Shown piece by piece: positions 13,224-26,160 of a stretch of 64,000 nt of DNA (its first letter is position 1; each line of letters opens with the position of its first letter). The translations under genes and the position numbers were made by a program. Source of the stretch: Manduca sexta (lineage: Eukaryota > Arthropoda > Insecta > Lepidoptera > Sphingidae); the NCBI RefSeq assembly GCF_014839805.1, contig NC_051124.1, positions 8,804,001-8,868,000 of the forward strand, in the 5' to 3' direction. The notes under the pieces were generated by a model. It ran no database searches. It saw nothing but the letters and a program-made list of their open reading frames with translations, and was not told the DNA's origin.

Positions 13224-13465
13224 CTAGCTTAATTGCTCGCGGCTTCGCCCGCATGAAGGAGTTTTCCGAGATATTTTTTTTCTGACTTGATATGCATCGT
13301 TATATTATGACCAAATTCATTATAAATTGTAGTCCATCTATTACTGTGATGTATTACCAATATTACCGTAAAGTTTTATCCAAATCCGTTCGGTAGTTTT
13401 TTCATGAAAGAGGAACAAATATACATCCATCCTCATAAACTATCACATTTATAATATTAGTAGGA
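13224..13465 (-). mobile_element. complete non-autonomous Helitron-like element (242 bp)
   Basis: Read on the minus strand it begins A|TCCTACTAATATTATAAAT and ends GCGGGCGAAGCCGCGAGC-n6-CTAG|T. These match the established Helitron signature: 5' TC, 3' CTRR, a GC-rich hairpin shortly before the 3' end, and insertion between A and T without a target-site duplication. It encodes no Rep/helicase and would depend on one elsewhere. The terminal sequences resemble common lepidopteran Helitron families, but the family name is not assigned. Confidence 0.8.
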
Positions 13466-15008
13466 TTTTATCATTTGACTCGAGCTTAATAAGAATGTCC
13501 AGGAAAAAATAGATTAATATCGCAGACAACAAAGCCCTTTTAGCTATCTAACAGTACGGTAGAAAAGAGACTAAATTAATGACGCTGAGCCTAAACCGAC
13601 GTCCAATCTTCGACGTCTGGGAACAAAATTTCTCAAAGAGTTACTAAAATTCATTAAACTACACACTTTGAAGTATGAGTAATGGAAGGTACTTCGCCGG
13701 TAAGCAGGAATTTAATAAAGAGAAAGCATAGCGCGTGCATTTTTTTATCAAAATACTGGGTGTGAAAATTCGCGCAACTTTATAATGTTACATAAATCTT
13801 GTTAGCGGTGTTATGTAAGTCGGAAAGCCTTTGGAAATTTAATAGTCTCCAATTAAGATACGGTGTTTTTAATTTGTAAATACAGTTATTTGGTTTAACC
13901 GCGTAGAATTTGACCTGGTTACGTAACTCCGATTTATTTGTTACGAATTTTCCTGTATATTTTTATTTTAAAATCTTGACTCGTCTAATATTATTTACTT
14001 ATTTTACCACAATTAAAGTTTTAATAATTTCAGCTGTTAGTAATATTCACCATATTAAAATATTTAGGTACGACTTAGAATTTTTTTTAAACATGCTAGT
14101 TTATTATAATGCTATAAGGCTTACACAACATAATGCTACTTACACATAGAAAAAAGTCTGTACATTTTTTTACAAGAGCTATCAAATCATTTTGTATGGT
14201 ATTACGGGAAATAAGCCAACGATCGGAAATAATGCGTGCTTCGATAGTAATGATCCGATCCGCTTTAATACTTTTAATTATTTTTATTTATAACAAGGAA
14301 TCCCATTGGTAAACATATAGTAATAAATTGCAGTTAAGATAGTACAAATCCAATTAAAAGTCAAAGTTTAGTAATTTGTTTAGAAACATATTTTAGAACA
14401 CTATACACTAACATCAACTATTTAATAATATTACTTCATGGCATATAATGCGATATAGAAAAAAAATAAAACTTACAATAAAATCATGTTTGAATTTTTA
14501 TTGACAAAGTTGCTTCTTGACTAGCAACACGCTTACAAAATAAGGGTCAAATGAGGTGACAAATATTGAAATATCTAATTGATTGTATGTATGAGTTTTG
14601 TCTATACTTCAAAGATGCACTCAAAGCACATAATTCAACTACTTTTTATTTCTTTAACAATTATAATTAATAAGCACTTAACGCTAATTGTCAATGAACG
14701 TGTAATTATATGCAAATCATCTATCCTTAGTTTTCACCGTAATTGTTATATTCCATCGATTTCTAACACGAAACCACCACATTTTCCACCTCTTCCATCT
14801 TGGACATGCAAGTAATTAAGAAATAGTGCACTTGGACTAGATTTTACTAGCATAGTAACAAAGTAGAATGTCGCGTGTGTATTTTATGGAAACACGCAAC
14901 TTTCTTGTTTTAATTAAACGTGGTTAAGGAAATTTTATGTTTATTTTTTATGAACGTCTAATTTATTTTTGTTTGATCATAAATGCTTGGATCATAATTA
15001 GTAAAATA
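13466..15008. other. AT-rich tract, no gene
   Basis: Contains only low-complexity AT sequence and short frames. No recurring repeat was recognised. Confidence 0.5.
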
Positions 15009-15220
15009 CTAGCTTTTGCTCGCGGCTTCGCCCGCGTCAAAGAGTTTTTCGGGATTAAATTTCTGCTATATATTTCCCGACATAGAAAGTAGCCTATAAC
15101 CTTCCCAGGGTCTTAAATTATCTCCATACCAAATTTCGTAAAAATCCCTTCAGTTGATCTTGAGACACATCGATAAACATACAGACAGACAGAAAAGGGA
15201 ACTGTGTTTTAGAACACGTA
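15009..15220 (-). mobile_element. Helitron-like element, 5'-truncated
   Basis: The minus-strand 3' end carries the GCGGGCGAAGCCGCGAGC hairpin and AAAAGCTAG|T, as at 13224. The interior reads towards a CTGTCTGTCTGTATG block. No TC-type 5' end is found, so the distal end is lost or diverged and the upper boundary is approximate. Confidence 0.65.
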
Positions 15221-15647
15221 TAGATATCGATCGTAAATGATAAAATAAACCAAAAAATGAAAGATTATATTCACGTTGCGATATTAAAATTAATCTTGGC
15301 TAAAGAAAAGAAATCAATTATAAATTACCCTCGTTATCTCTTATTAAAGTATCAAGACTGCACAAGATAAATGACATTTTAATTACAAGTAAGCTCACTT
15401 GAAGTTCAATGAATACACTCAAGGAGCTATAGATGTGCATTCTGTTGGAATAATTGCTGAATTTCATAGAGATCGCAGGAGAAACTACTGAGTTTGATAA
15501 ATTGAAGAAATTTCGAGGAATGACGACCTTAGGGTATTGTAGGGCGTTGACATTATATTTTCGAGTAACTGCAGTGTTAGACTTATTTCTCATAATTACT
15601 TTGCAAACAAACCTACTTATGATAAAATATTGTTGATTAATTAAATA

Positions 15648-15853
15648 CACACTCATGCCTTTTATCTCTGATGGGTTAGGCAGAAGCGTATTTCGTGTAC
15701 CCACTTTTTGCTGCGTATTCCGTCCCATGATGTGATAGACTCCGGGCTGATGCTGAGTAAAAGAAACCCAATATAATTTTCTCAGCCCGGGAAACGAACC
15801 CGAGACCTCAGCATTGCCGTCGTACCGTAATATAACTACGCCACCGAGGCAGT
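15648..15853 (-). repeat. tRNA-derived SINE family B, copy 2
   Basis: On the minus strand the head starts CTGCCTCGGTGGCGTAGTTA, followed by a B-box-like GGTTCGTTTCC and the body with TTGGGTTTCTTTTACTCAGC. It lacks part of the body between the AGCCCGGAGTC block and CATCATGGGACGG. The 136-codon minus-strand frame at 15318-15728 runs into this SINE at its start and is not a gene. Confidence 0.75.
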
Positions 15854-15887
15854 GATTATAATTGATTAATTGAAATAATCAAAGAAT

Positions 15888-16008
15888 AGTCCGCCCCATG
15901 ACCATGAAGGCTGCAAAGTCTTCGTATAGTCGGAAGAAAAAAATAATTAAAAATAAACACTATAAAATCCGTAAAAAGTTTTATTTCAATATTAAAAAAA
16001 CTTAACAT
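15888..16008 (+). repeat. fold-back element family E, right-arm fragment
   Basis: GTCCGCCCCATGACCATGAA, GGCTGCAAAGTCTTCG and AAAATCCGTAAAAAGTTTTA match the spacer and right arm at 27331-27436. Confidence 0.65.
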
Positions 16009-16619
16009 TGTCACCGAAAATGCTTATACTCAGAAATAACAGTTTCATTCAGTTATTAACTACTCATTGTTTATAAGTCATTCCCACGTTAAATAATTGG
16101 ACAATCAATGAAACAAACTCATCAATTTAATCAAGAATATTGACCGGTAAGCCCTTTAATATAATGTAGCTGGATTTTTGTCATATTTTGCACACACGTA
16201 TTCAGCTATTTAATTTCACACCCTTCCTTATAGCCAACTTGGGTATAATACAGCAGACAAGAGCACTGGGGACCTTTTTAAAAAGAATACGCTTAGTCAG
16301 CTAATGTTAATAAAAGTGGTGCTGGGGTGTTCATTGGCGCGCGACGCACCTTCGCCAAGGTGTAACGGTTCCGGGAAAACGAAATCGGAACGGAATTATT
16401 TTTGCAATGTTTATAGTCGCGTTCAAATTTTTAGAGTCGATTTAATTGAGTTTGTCGAACATTTCCGTAAATATTATAAATCATTATGAGGTACAGTGGT
16501 TTTTTAATATTTGTTGTATTGAATCATGATTTGAGTTGTTATCAGAGAGAAAACTGATTGATTTTTACCATTGTTTTAAATTGAATTTTAATTTAATCAA
16601 ATATAATTATAATTTTAAT

Positions 16620-16862
16620 TTTATGTGTATTCTTTATGAATTATCGTTTGGTTTAATGGTAAAGGAAAACATTGTGAGGAAATCTGCATAGGTACCTGAG
16701 AAGTTCTGTATAAGAATTTTCAGGGTATGTAATGTCTGACAATTCCTACTAGGCCAGCATGGTAGACTAAGGTCTAATCCCTCTCAGTAGTAGAAAAAGC
16801 CCGTTTCCAGCAGCAAGACAGTATATACAGCCACAGGGCTGTTATTACTATATTATTACACA
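16620..16862 (+). repeat. SINE family A, 5'-truncated copy
   Basis: Starts within the body (TGTGTATTCTTTATGAATTA) and continues through AAAACATTGTGAGGAAATCT, CTAAGGTCTAATCCCTCTCA and the terminal CAGGGCTGTTATTACTATAT. The tRNA-like head is missing. Confidence 0.75.
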
Positions 16863-18606
16863 ATCTTCAATCATTTCAAGAATGTGATCAGAAATTGTTT
16901 AGTTAAAACACTGATTTATTACGTGTATTCATAAAAGTATGACTAATTTATAGAGTACATATTTTGGTTCTCAAAGATATCTTAACACTGTTTCTATACA
17001 AATAGCTGTATTAAAAAGAAGCATTAAAAGAGTTCTATGTGTCGCATGTGCGGTACACGTGTTTATACTACTTCGATGCGTCTTCAAACATTGGTATAAT
17101 GTACTTACTCTTTCGCAACTATAACGCCTTGTTCACATTTTATTTATTCAATTGCAATTTGTTGACACATGATTATTGAAAATGGATTTATGGTATGTTG
17201 CAGTAATGGCACGCTATGATGTCTGTTTAATATGTGTCCGGTCATCAAGTTTTGTATTAATTCATAAATAAACATTTTTGTTTTCGTTTGATTATAACTT
17301 TTTTATGAGTAAGCCTTTACAATACTAATTAAAAATCTAAAAAAATATAGATGCAACTCGAATTTAATTATATTTTTTTCGATAATGCACTGAGATGTTA
17401 CCTCATTATTGTAGTCTGTCAAAACGACCACCATCGCGTGTCGACATTATAGGTTTTATGTACTACTCGAGTGACAAGCGCAGTGGAATGCCATGCAGCT
17501 CTTTGTAACTAGATGCTGAATGGTGTTGCTTCTCTTACTGACAAGTGAGTGACTTGCTCATCGTTTACTTGTATAAAAAACTAGCCATAACATAAAAAAT
17601 GATCACGTAAATGCTAGATTCAGATTTACCTTACTAATCAATCAAAATTGGTTTCTGTTGAAAATTACTTTTTCTATTCTCAGCAATTACTGCACGTCTA
17701 TTGCACCACGAGGTTTCATACATATATTAAACAATAATATGGCAATGTTATGTCAGCAATGCAATACTTCGCCCAATGAATATTAAATGGACGTTAGTTA
17801 ACTTTGAATGCTGTTTACAGTATTATTTTACTTTAATACTGTTGTGGGAACTAAAGAGAAAGTGCAAGTCTGTTATCTAAATTTAAACATTTAAACACAT
17901 TCATAAATTAACTTCGTTCTCATGGTCAGTTAGCAGCGGCTACTATATTCTCGCCAGCTACGTGTATTTCTTGAATCTACTACATGTTTTATTGCCCAGA
18001 AGTCTGACCGAGAAGCTCGTGTTCACTATTTACGAATGCATCTACTTGATCTAAGATGATAGTAACCGTTAATGGATCCTAATCAATCATTACTTTAACC
18101 GTCAAGACTTTCATCCCAAACCAATCAACCAACCATCGATCTTTAAAGTATCAATCGAAGAACTAAATATTTACACACTTAATTATAATACACAGCATTT
18201 ATAGATACCATAGTAATTGAACCGCGTAAAAATATCACTAATACGGGTCGAATTACTGTAAATTTGTTTTGTATTTCATCAGATCTTATACTGAATCGGG
18301 CCATGTAGACGCGGCCTTACAAACTTGTCCCATAATATTGTTTATGGTTTACGATGTGTTTGTTTTTGTGTCGAAAGTGGGACGTGTTGACGGCGAGATT
18401 ATGGTGCTTATGTAAACGTATTTTATGGTGGGAACAAGGGATCGTGTAATATGTTCAATGTATTTGCCTTTTTATGTTGCTTCGATTGAGCACTATGCGG
18501 ATTCTATGTCTCGCATTTTGTTTTAAGGGTGTTTCACACGATATGGTTAACCATACAGGTCATAAAGCACTTATGTGAGTCATATAATTAGTGAATAATT
18601 ATTACT
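16863..18606. other. AT-rich tract, no gene
   Basis: I see only short AT-rich frames and no repeats shared with the rest of the window. Confidence 0.5.
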
Positions 18607-18745
18607 AAAAAGCATTAAACTCGGATAGCGTTTTACATTAACATAAACCTAGTTTTCGGATTTTATTGTTGTTTTTATATTTTAATTTTCTCCCGAAGTT
18701 TAGAAGATTTCGTTGCTTTCATACGCACGAGGCGGACTGAGGTTT
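18607..18745 (+). repeat. fold-back element family E, left-arm fragment
   Basis: TTTTCGGATTTTATTGTTGT, TTTTAATTTTCTCCCGAAGT and the spacer block ACGAGGCGGACTGAGG match the family E left arm and spacer. The right arm is absent. Confidence 0.6.
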
Positions 18746-19194
18746 TGGTCGTCCGAAGCTGACTTCGTTTCGAAGTTACAATATCTTTTTACAATTATAC
18801 ATTTTCACATCAAAGACACCTTAGAAGCCAGAGGGTTCTAATGCAAGCCACTGTAAACTTTCATTTAGTATCTAAATACAATGATGATTTTTGTTACCTA
18901 CTGATAGTATATTAACTATTGGTACAAAAAATAAACAACTAATAATAGACCCAATGATGTCAACTATAAACAATTAACAAATAAAATCCTGGAGACTGGC
19001 GCTATATCTTCTTACATGACGTCAAACAGGCTTATATACTCTATAATTAATTGTTATATTTAAAACGGAATTCCCCTATTGTTGTCAGGTATAGGGAAAA
19101 AATATGTGAATCGCAATTTACAAATTAATTTTTCATGAACGTTTCTGATATAAATGTTTTAGTTTTGAGTATTAAATCAGGTCAGTTAGCACAA

Positions 19195-19480
19195 TTCCGA
19201 CACCTCTTATCATCACTGTTCCCCTTTTCTTTTTCGCCGGGAAGAAAATGAATTATCCCTACCACCTAGAGGGTGAGTGGAATGGTTACGTTGGTTTTAC
19301 CGGTCTTCAGCATCATCCGAGCGAGTATTGGGGCGACTCCGTAACCCTTGTGTACCCTACACCGGCATACCAACTAAAATACGCGATGGCCTTCTTTGGC
19401 ACATACGGGACGATCCCGAGGTATCTTGTTGCACTAAGATGGCCGGGACCGTCCCTGATCAAGGTTCCCATGAGAAACTC
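19195..19480 (-). repeat. SINE-like family G, copy 1
   Basis: GTGGAATGGTTACGTTGGTT, TTACCGGTCTTC and CACCGGCATACCAACTAAAA align with 40210-40445. The other copy has a tRNA-like head on the minus strand, so minus is taken as sense. The overlapping 87- and 79-codon open frames at 19248-19516 are this repeat read on its antisense strand. Confidence 0.6.
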
Positions 19481-19691
19481 ATTATTTCCCATTACACTTG
19501 GAAGTATATAACATGAAGTGCTGGTGTCTTGGAGTATACAATAGAATTTTATACATCTATAGCTTCTTGAACACTGTTTTCTCTTATATATAAAATGTAT
19601 AGTACGTACCCACAGACATCTGCATAACAGACACCAACTGCCTTGTATTAAAATTACCCATAAATAAATATTTCTTATAATAAATAATTAA

Positions 19692-19936
19692 ATCAGCCCT
19701 GCATTATATACGGAACTACTATTGAGAGACGGACTAGGCATTAGTCCACCACGCTGGCCTGGCCGATTGGCAGACTTCACATACCCTCAAAATTCCTAGA
19801 CTTCTCAGGTATGCAGATTTCCTCACGATGTTTCTTTCACCATTAAACCAGCGATAATTCCAAAAAAATATACACATAACTTTAGAAAAGTCAGAGGTGT
19901 AATCCCATAGGTTTTGCGCAAATAGGCAGTCGCCAC
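19692..19936 (-). repeat. SINE family A, diverged copy
   Basis: AATCAGCCCTGCATTATATA, AGGCATTAGTCCACCACGCT and the block reading TCAGAGGTGTAATCCCATAG follow the order of the complete copy at 41429-41767, with heavy divergence at the head. Confidence 0.75.
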
Positions 19937-20516
19937 TTTTTTAAATAATCATATATGTCTTGCATCAATTTTTTTCTGATCATGCAAGTTCTAAGTAATT
20001 GATTTAAATTATTTCAGTTCATGACAAGACCTTATGATTCTTCAATAAAAAAATGAGTACATGCAGATGCCTTTTGCAGATGTAATAAAACTAAATTCGT
20101 CGGAACAAGCTTGGCTTCCAGGAAGGTTGTTCGGAATTTACGCATTGTAACAATTTATAGGAAAAATTAATTAATATGCACTGTTGCTGTGGTTATTTCT
20201 GTTCCCTTCAATATGTATTCTAATTTATCTCTGTGAGAACATACCCATGTGTAGCAGGCAAACAAGAATTACTTGAACGTGGTTTTGCATCTAGGTTGCT
20301 TAGCAACAGTGTTAGATGCCTATTTTCAAACCGTAGGTGACGTAGAGTATGATTTTGAGTCAACATCAATCTTTGGAATGAATTGAAAACCATAATTGAA
20401 TTGAATACGATCACCACTTACCAAAATTAAATGGAAATAAAATAATATTGTGTCAAATTCTCTTTGTTGTGAATATGTTATTTTAATAAAAATAAAGCGT
20501 TTTAATTTATTGTTTA

Positions 20517-20537
20517 TTTTTTTCTTTTTCAGGTAAT
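20517..20537 (+). promoter_or_regulatory. possible recursive splice site (zero-length exon motif)
   Basis: A run of T and C ending in TTTCTTTTTCAG is followed immediately by GTAATA, with the junction after position 20532. A 3' splice site fused directly to a 5' splice site is the known ratchet-point motif of long insect introns. The GTAATA half departs from the GTAAGT optimum. A second, weaker CAG|GTAATA lies at 20880. Confidence 0.3.
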
Positions 20538-21222
20538 AATTTTTCCATTATCATCTCACAGACATGTTTTGACACTGAATTGTAAGTACTAGAATATTCT
20601 CATGCATCTAATTTGAATTGAATAAAAACGTGTAATATACCAAAAAATGTATTCTGGTTTACAGCCGTTTTCAATAGACGATCGCAATCTCAATCTTCAA
20701 TCGCATTTCGAGATTGAATCAATAAAAATAAGACATTTATAAGCATGTCACAAAAACTTAGTTCTGATTGGCCAATTTTTAACATAGTTTATCAAAAATG
20801 GTCAAGAGATTAGTAAAAATATCACTAATTTATTTCGTCTTTCGTAAACTTTCGATTTAAGTTTTCGTCCAAACGTTCAGGTAATATATTACTAACGTGG
20901 TTCAATTTTGATGGAAACTTTATTATTTATTGATGATTCTGATAATAAAACAGAGTAATCTGTTTTCGTACAGACATAAAAGTATATTGACTTTGATATT
21001 GATACTTATGAAAATAACCGAAGGACAGGTGTGGTGTGCGCTATAAAACACGGGACCTAAGTAATAAAGTATAGGTAACAATATAAACAAATATTACTTG
21101 TATGTACTGTTTTCAAACACTGTTTGGAATGAATATTGAGGATACTTTAGTAGTATAATACATACTAACTATACTTATAATTTATTTAGTAGAATAGTAA
21201 AAAAAGCTCTAATTAGGAATTG

Positions 21223-21340
21223 AAATAAAACTATTTTGCGAATTTAATTTTTATATTCTAATTTTATTCCTACGTTTAGAAGACTGCATTCCTGACCACA
21301 AAAATAGTTTTACTTCAATGTCTAACATTCGCGTAACATA
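21223..21340 (+). repeat. fold-back element family E, internally deleted
   Basis: Carries left-arm sequence (AATAAAACTATTTTGCGAAT), a shortened spacer (CCTACGTTTAGAAGACTGCA) and the right outer end (TGTCTAACATTCGCGTAACA). Confidence 0.65.
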
Positions 21341-22609
21341 AGAAATAATTATCTAATTAGGAATATTGGACAATGTATTTCGTATAAGATTTTACAGAAA
21401 TTTATTTTAATAATCAAGTAGATAAATGATATTTAAAAGTGAAATAAAAACAACTATTGACTACAGTATTAAAACATGTATTTTTTTAAAACCAATCAAT
21501 AATAAATACATAATTTATATATTAAACAATATAGATAATCAGTAATCGTTTTAAAAGGTCCTGTAATTAAAATTATAATTATTTGTCGTTAGAATGATTT
21601 CATTGACTTAGTAATTTGGTACAAATATTAATATATAGTATAAGTTACTTACATTTATTGACTGAAACATTTATTCACAATTGCGTCAAGTCTTTCAACG
21701 CATTTGTACAACTATTAGTGGAAGTTGCAAATATGTGTACTTATCAAGTACAATGTGGCACAAAAAAAACGCATTATAATATTCATTTAACCTGCTTGTT
21801 GGATTTTTTTTAAAATAATTATTCATAACATATATTCCGAACTACATAATATTGTCGAAAACAACACATTTGTATACGTCAATATGTATGTCAACATAGA
21901 TTTTACCATCGCTCCAAAACCGACATACATAAAATCAAGTCAAAAATTATCATACTAAAAAGTCCAATGGTGCGACTTATGCCGAAGACTGTACTAGCCC
22001 CACTATTCTAACCCGTCACGCGATCTGACGTGCCGACACAACACGCAATTTCTTCGGCAGCTACCTGACTCCAATCTAGAAATTACTTAGTAATTCATAG
22101 TAACTACTGTTGTTTGTTGGCATTGTTTTCTCAGGTGTTAATAATTTGTTATGCTATGTTTTTAAACTTTTATATCTTTTGAATACGTGATACGTAATGC
22201 TATTATGGAAGCCTTGTAATGAATAGTTTGCAAATGAAATATTGGTATCTAGTTAGGTAAGATATAAGAGCTCTCCATTGCAGTTACCTTATCAGTAGTT
22301 CATTTAGAATGGCGATTTTATGCAGGGTTTAATATTAATGGAGGTACCCAACCGTGAAGCTAGCTTATCAGTGAGCATTCTTTGATAATTAACAAATTAA
22401 AGTAATTTTTATTCACATTAATATAGATATATTTAAAAAAATCAAACACATATAGATAGTAAACGATGCTATATTCGCGAACGTCGACATTGAGCCGTAA
22501 GATCATTGAAACCAACATAACCGTTCCATTCACCCCTCAGTGCTAGAATGGCGACGCATATTTCCCAGCAAAAAAAAAACTTTGTAAAAGATTCCTAGAA
22601 AACTGGCAG
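21341..22609. other. AT-rich tract, no gene
   Basis: No repeat or coding signal recognised. Confidence 0.5.
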
Positions 22610-22641
22610 CTCTGCCGTGCTTAGCTCAAAAGCGGTATCTT

Positions 22642-22674
<33 letters not shown>

Positions 22675-23013
22675 ACAAAACAGGTTACAACTAAAAATAC
22701 ACCAATTATTGATTACAAAATATGCTTACTTCTAATCGCAACCCAAAACTTGTGTATAAAGAAAAGTTAATTATATCTTAAAGTTAATTATCTTAAAAAA
22801 ATCAAAATCTTGATTTTTATGTCGTCAGATAGGTTAAAGAAATACCCATTAAATGAACTTACCTAATAACGGTATCTTGTTTAAAACTTATTACAAAAAC
22901 CTTAAATGAATTTCTCTATCTCAGTTTTACATACAAAACTATATTTACAAAACTTCGATTATCTCGAAATAAGGTTTCCCTGGCATACCGCTTTTGCGCC
23001 TAGCACGGCAGAG
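22610..23013. mobile_element. 404-bp terminal-inverted-repeat element (MITE-like)
   Basis: A 29-bp terminal inverted repeat, CTCTGCCGTGCTTAGCTCAA onwards at 22610-22638, is matched by its complement at 22985-23013 with only a few mismatches, mainly in the GCTCA/GCGCC segment. There is no transposase, so it would be a non-autonomous DNA transposon. It includes a TTTA microsatellite just inside the left terminus. No convincing target-site duplication was found. Confidence 0.65.
22641..22672 (+). repeat. (TTTA)8 microsatellite
   Basis: Eight uninterrupted TTTA units immediately inside the left inverted repeat of the 22610-23013 element. Confidence 0.9.
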
Positions 23014-24805
23014 GTGTAGATGGTAATATAAAAATATATGAAGAGCTGTAGTCTAAAAAATGTGGTCACGCTCGCGCGTTAACTTCCGTCATACGATGGG
23101 TGAAGGTCGATATTACGTCAGCTTAATGCGATTGTTAGGTTTTATGTCTCAGTTCCAGACGTAATTACAGACGTGTAGTTGTGAATTGGGGCGCAATTAG
23201 TAAAAAGCAAATAGAATTAGTCAGAAAGCAAACTTCCGTAAGCGTTTCGTTTCGAGCCAGTTGACTGGTATTTGCTTACTTGCTGAATTTCGTCGGTGCT
23301 TTTAGTTAATTATTAGGTTTTTTGCCCGGTATTTCATAAGAACTAATATTAACTAATCTAATATTAGTATAGGGGTGTGATAACATTATATAACTATCCA
23401 ATAAATTAATAAAGCGTGATGCAATCCAATACCTATAGATAGATTCATGAATCTATTCGTTCCATTTTCTAAGTGTAATAGTACAATTTTAATCAACGAG
23501 TTATACTTCTTATATTTTATACGTATCCATAATATAAAACAAATAATGGTAACTTCTCTGCAACCAGCATTTCTACACTGCAGTCCATTTCCACTTCCTT
23601 GTAAGACGACGTGCAATTCCGGCGAACTGATTGCACTGTAAGGAACTTTATTTTGTCCAGCCAAGAAAAAACGCTTTGCACTGTGATTGAACTTGTGATG
23701 CAATCGCGACGACCAACGCGTTATGTATATTCACTTTCGTATATGTTTAGATGTATAACTCAACTAATAGATCCATTTATAATATGAATTGTTTGTTAAT
23801 TTTTTTGTTAATTATAGTTTCCTTTCGTGTGAATTAATATGGCGTAACAATATTTATCTGTTTTATTCCTTCCTAGAACTTAAATTACGTTAATTTATTT
23901 TCTATTCTGACATCGAAAATATAAAATTGCGTGATTACGAATTGTTATTTACGTTCAGTTTATATTATCGCTAGCGATAAATATGCCACAATATTACTTT
24001 TAAAACTCGTGCATATATTTTGTAAATGTAAAACTTTACTCATTTAATAATACCTCCGAAGTCGTACATTTCATTTCAAATTACAGTTAAGGTGTTTCGA
24101 ATAATGAATTTTCAATACGAAATACATATGAAGGGATTTTCAGTCCACGGTTCAAAGCTCGTATGAAAGAAAATGACAGCTTAATTTTGACTGAGCCAAA
24201 TGTAACGGGGAATACATTTCGCATTCATTCACATAAATTTACTCTGATAGTGGATTAATGAAAATCGACGGGTGATTTCCTTGTATATTTATACGTAGGT
24301 TTCTTATACTAGATAATTAAGTTTCTTGTATTCAGATAGGAATGGTAAAAAATAGAACGCGTAGGTATTTGGTAAACCAATTGATTTAGTAGTCAGAAAT
24401 ATACAGTTAATTTAATCATGTATGTATCTGAATATAATTTATAGAAAAAGATTAAAATGAGTCGGTTCATTTATTTAAAACAACAATGAATTAATGCTAC
24501 GACGTGGGCTAAATGACTAAAGATTCATATGAAATTGTGACGTAAGATAATGAAGATAAAACTGTAATTTCTATAACTAGAGTATGTTATAGAAGACGCC
24601 AGCAAAAACATATACGTGTTTCTTAGAAAGTTTTCAATACGTGAACTACCAATACGTAATTTACTGTCTATATATCTGCTACATTACATTTTCTCAGTTT
24701 TCACCTGGCGATGTGTCAGTGAAAGTGTAATTTGCTAGTATTAGAAAGGCTTATACAAATATATGACATCGCATTGCTATATTATGTTTTGTTAGTAAGT
24801 TATGA
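23014..24805. other. AT-rich tract, no gene
   Basis: Overlapping short frames occur at 23386-23703 on both strands. Neither resembles a known family or has supporting splice sites. Confidence 0.45.
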
Positions 24806-24810
24806 AACTA

Positions 24811-24919
24811 TTGGACATAGTGGAACCTTAACATCTGACGTGTCTGTTTATGGGCGGTCATATCGCTTACAACCAGGCGAACGGCAAGCTCGCCTCGTCA
24901 TTCAAAGCAAAAAAAAAAT
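24811..24919 (+). repeat. short retroelement family C, copy 2 (internally deleted)
   Basis: Retains ATTGGACATAGTGGAACCTT and the 3' half TTTATGGGCGGTCATATCGC to TCATTCAAAGCA plus a poly-A stretch. The middle block with ACCAAACAATAC is missing. Confidence 0.7.
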
Positions 24920-24959
24920 GAAATGTGATCACTCGCGTCATTCAGTACACTCTTGTTGA

Positions 24960-26050
24960 TTACAACTCCAATCTAGATATTGTGAAAATATTGATATTTC
25001 TGGTTGAAAAAAATAATTATATGCGGACATTTGTACAGATCAACGGATTAATTAATCAAGAAATGGAACTTCAGTATTTTTATTTACAGAAAAATATTCC
25101 CGTAAATAAATGTCAGTAGTAAATTTCGGCTCACGAATAAAAAAATGCAAATATTTTAAACATATTTCGTTGTCTACACTCCTTTGTCTCTGGAATCCTA
25201 CACACTGTATTTTTTTGGGTTTGAATTCATAATGTTTGGTACAGTACCATATTGGAGTGGTTTTAGCTGTATACTCCACTTCCATGCTTGGAATGAGCGT
25301 ACGCGATGTAGTTATCAAAAATACAAGAGTTTAACTATAGTCATACGGTAGATATTACATTGAAAATTATAGAATTTTGTACATAAATGTATTGCCAAAA
25401 CTTACAACTTGCACTTTTAATTATACGAGATTCCAAATATTTATAAACAAAACTATAATCTTATCAACAATAACTTCAGCGCTGCGGAACCATTTTAAGA
25501 ATATTACATTACAGTGAATAACGTATTTAAAACAGAACGTTTTTATCCGAGGGCTATCCTGAGAGAGAAGAGAATCTTTTATTCTGTCCTTCATTCGAGA
25601 AAAGTTCACTGAACCGTCACATCTTTTGCGTGAATAAACGTGAAAAGAGTCTGCTATTTTGTATTCTGATATTTATATTTATTGCAATATTGCATTTTGT
25701 AAGTGCAAATATTGATGACAACCGAGCGGAATACTTTTAGAATACAGAGGCGCGTAAAAGTGAGCAATCGAAATGAGCCAATTAGCGAGAATCTCTAAAT
25801 GACGAGCAAAAAATTTATTTCCCGAACAAATAAATGCACATTTTATTTGTGCGTTAAAAATATTCATCGATGCGTGTCAATTAGCAAATGTTTTGACGAC
25901 ACTTTTGTTCGTAAGGGTGAATCGGCGAAAGGTGTTATTTGTTAAAGCTAAAAAAAACTGTATTTTGTTTTAAGTTTTATATTTGTTTATAATATCTATG
26001 AAAGAGAAAACAGCGGTATTTTACCAGTAAGTTTTCTAAACATACAAGTA
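24960..26050. other. AT-rich tract, no gene
   Basis: Short frames only; no repeat family recognised. Confidence 0.45.
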
Positions 26051-26059
26051 AAGCTTGAT

Positions 26060-26160
26060 GTGTCGATGGGCCATGGTCATCTATTAGAAAATGGTCCGTG
26101 AAGAGTGGCGTTCCAACTGCATTTCTGCCTACCCTTCGAAGATCCAGACCTAAGATATAT
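26060..26160 (+). repeat. possible decayed SINE family B 3' half
   Basis: The order ATGGTCCGTGAAGAGTGGCG then AACTGCATTTCTGCCTACCC and TTCG resembles the SINE B body. Similarity is by eye and weak. Confidence 0.3.

Noticed and set aside
15318..15728. 136-codon minus-strand frame
   Set aside because: Its first part lies in a family B SINE, the rest is AT-rich, a shadow frame is open on the plus strand, and no family resemblance is seen.
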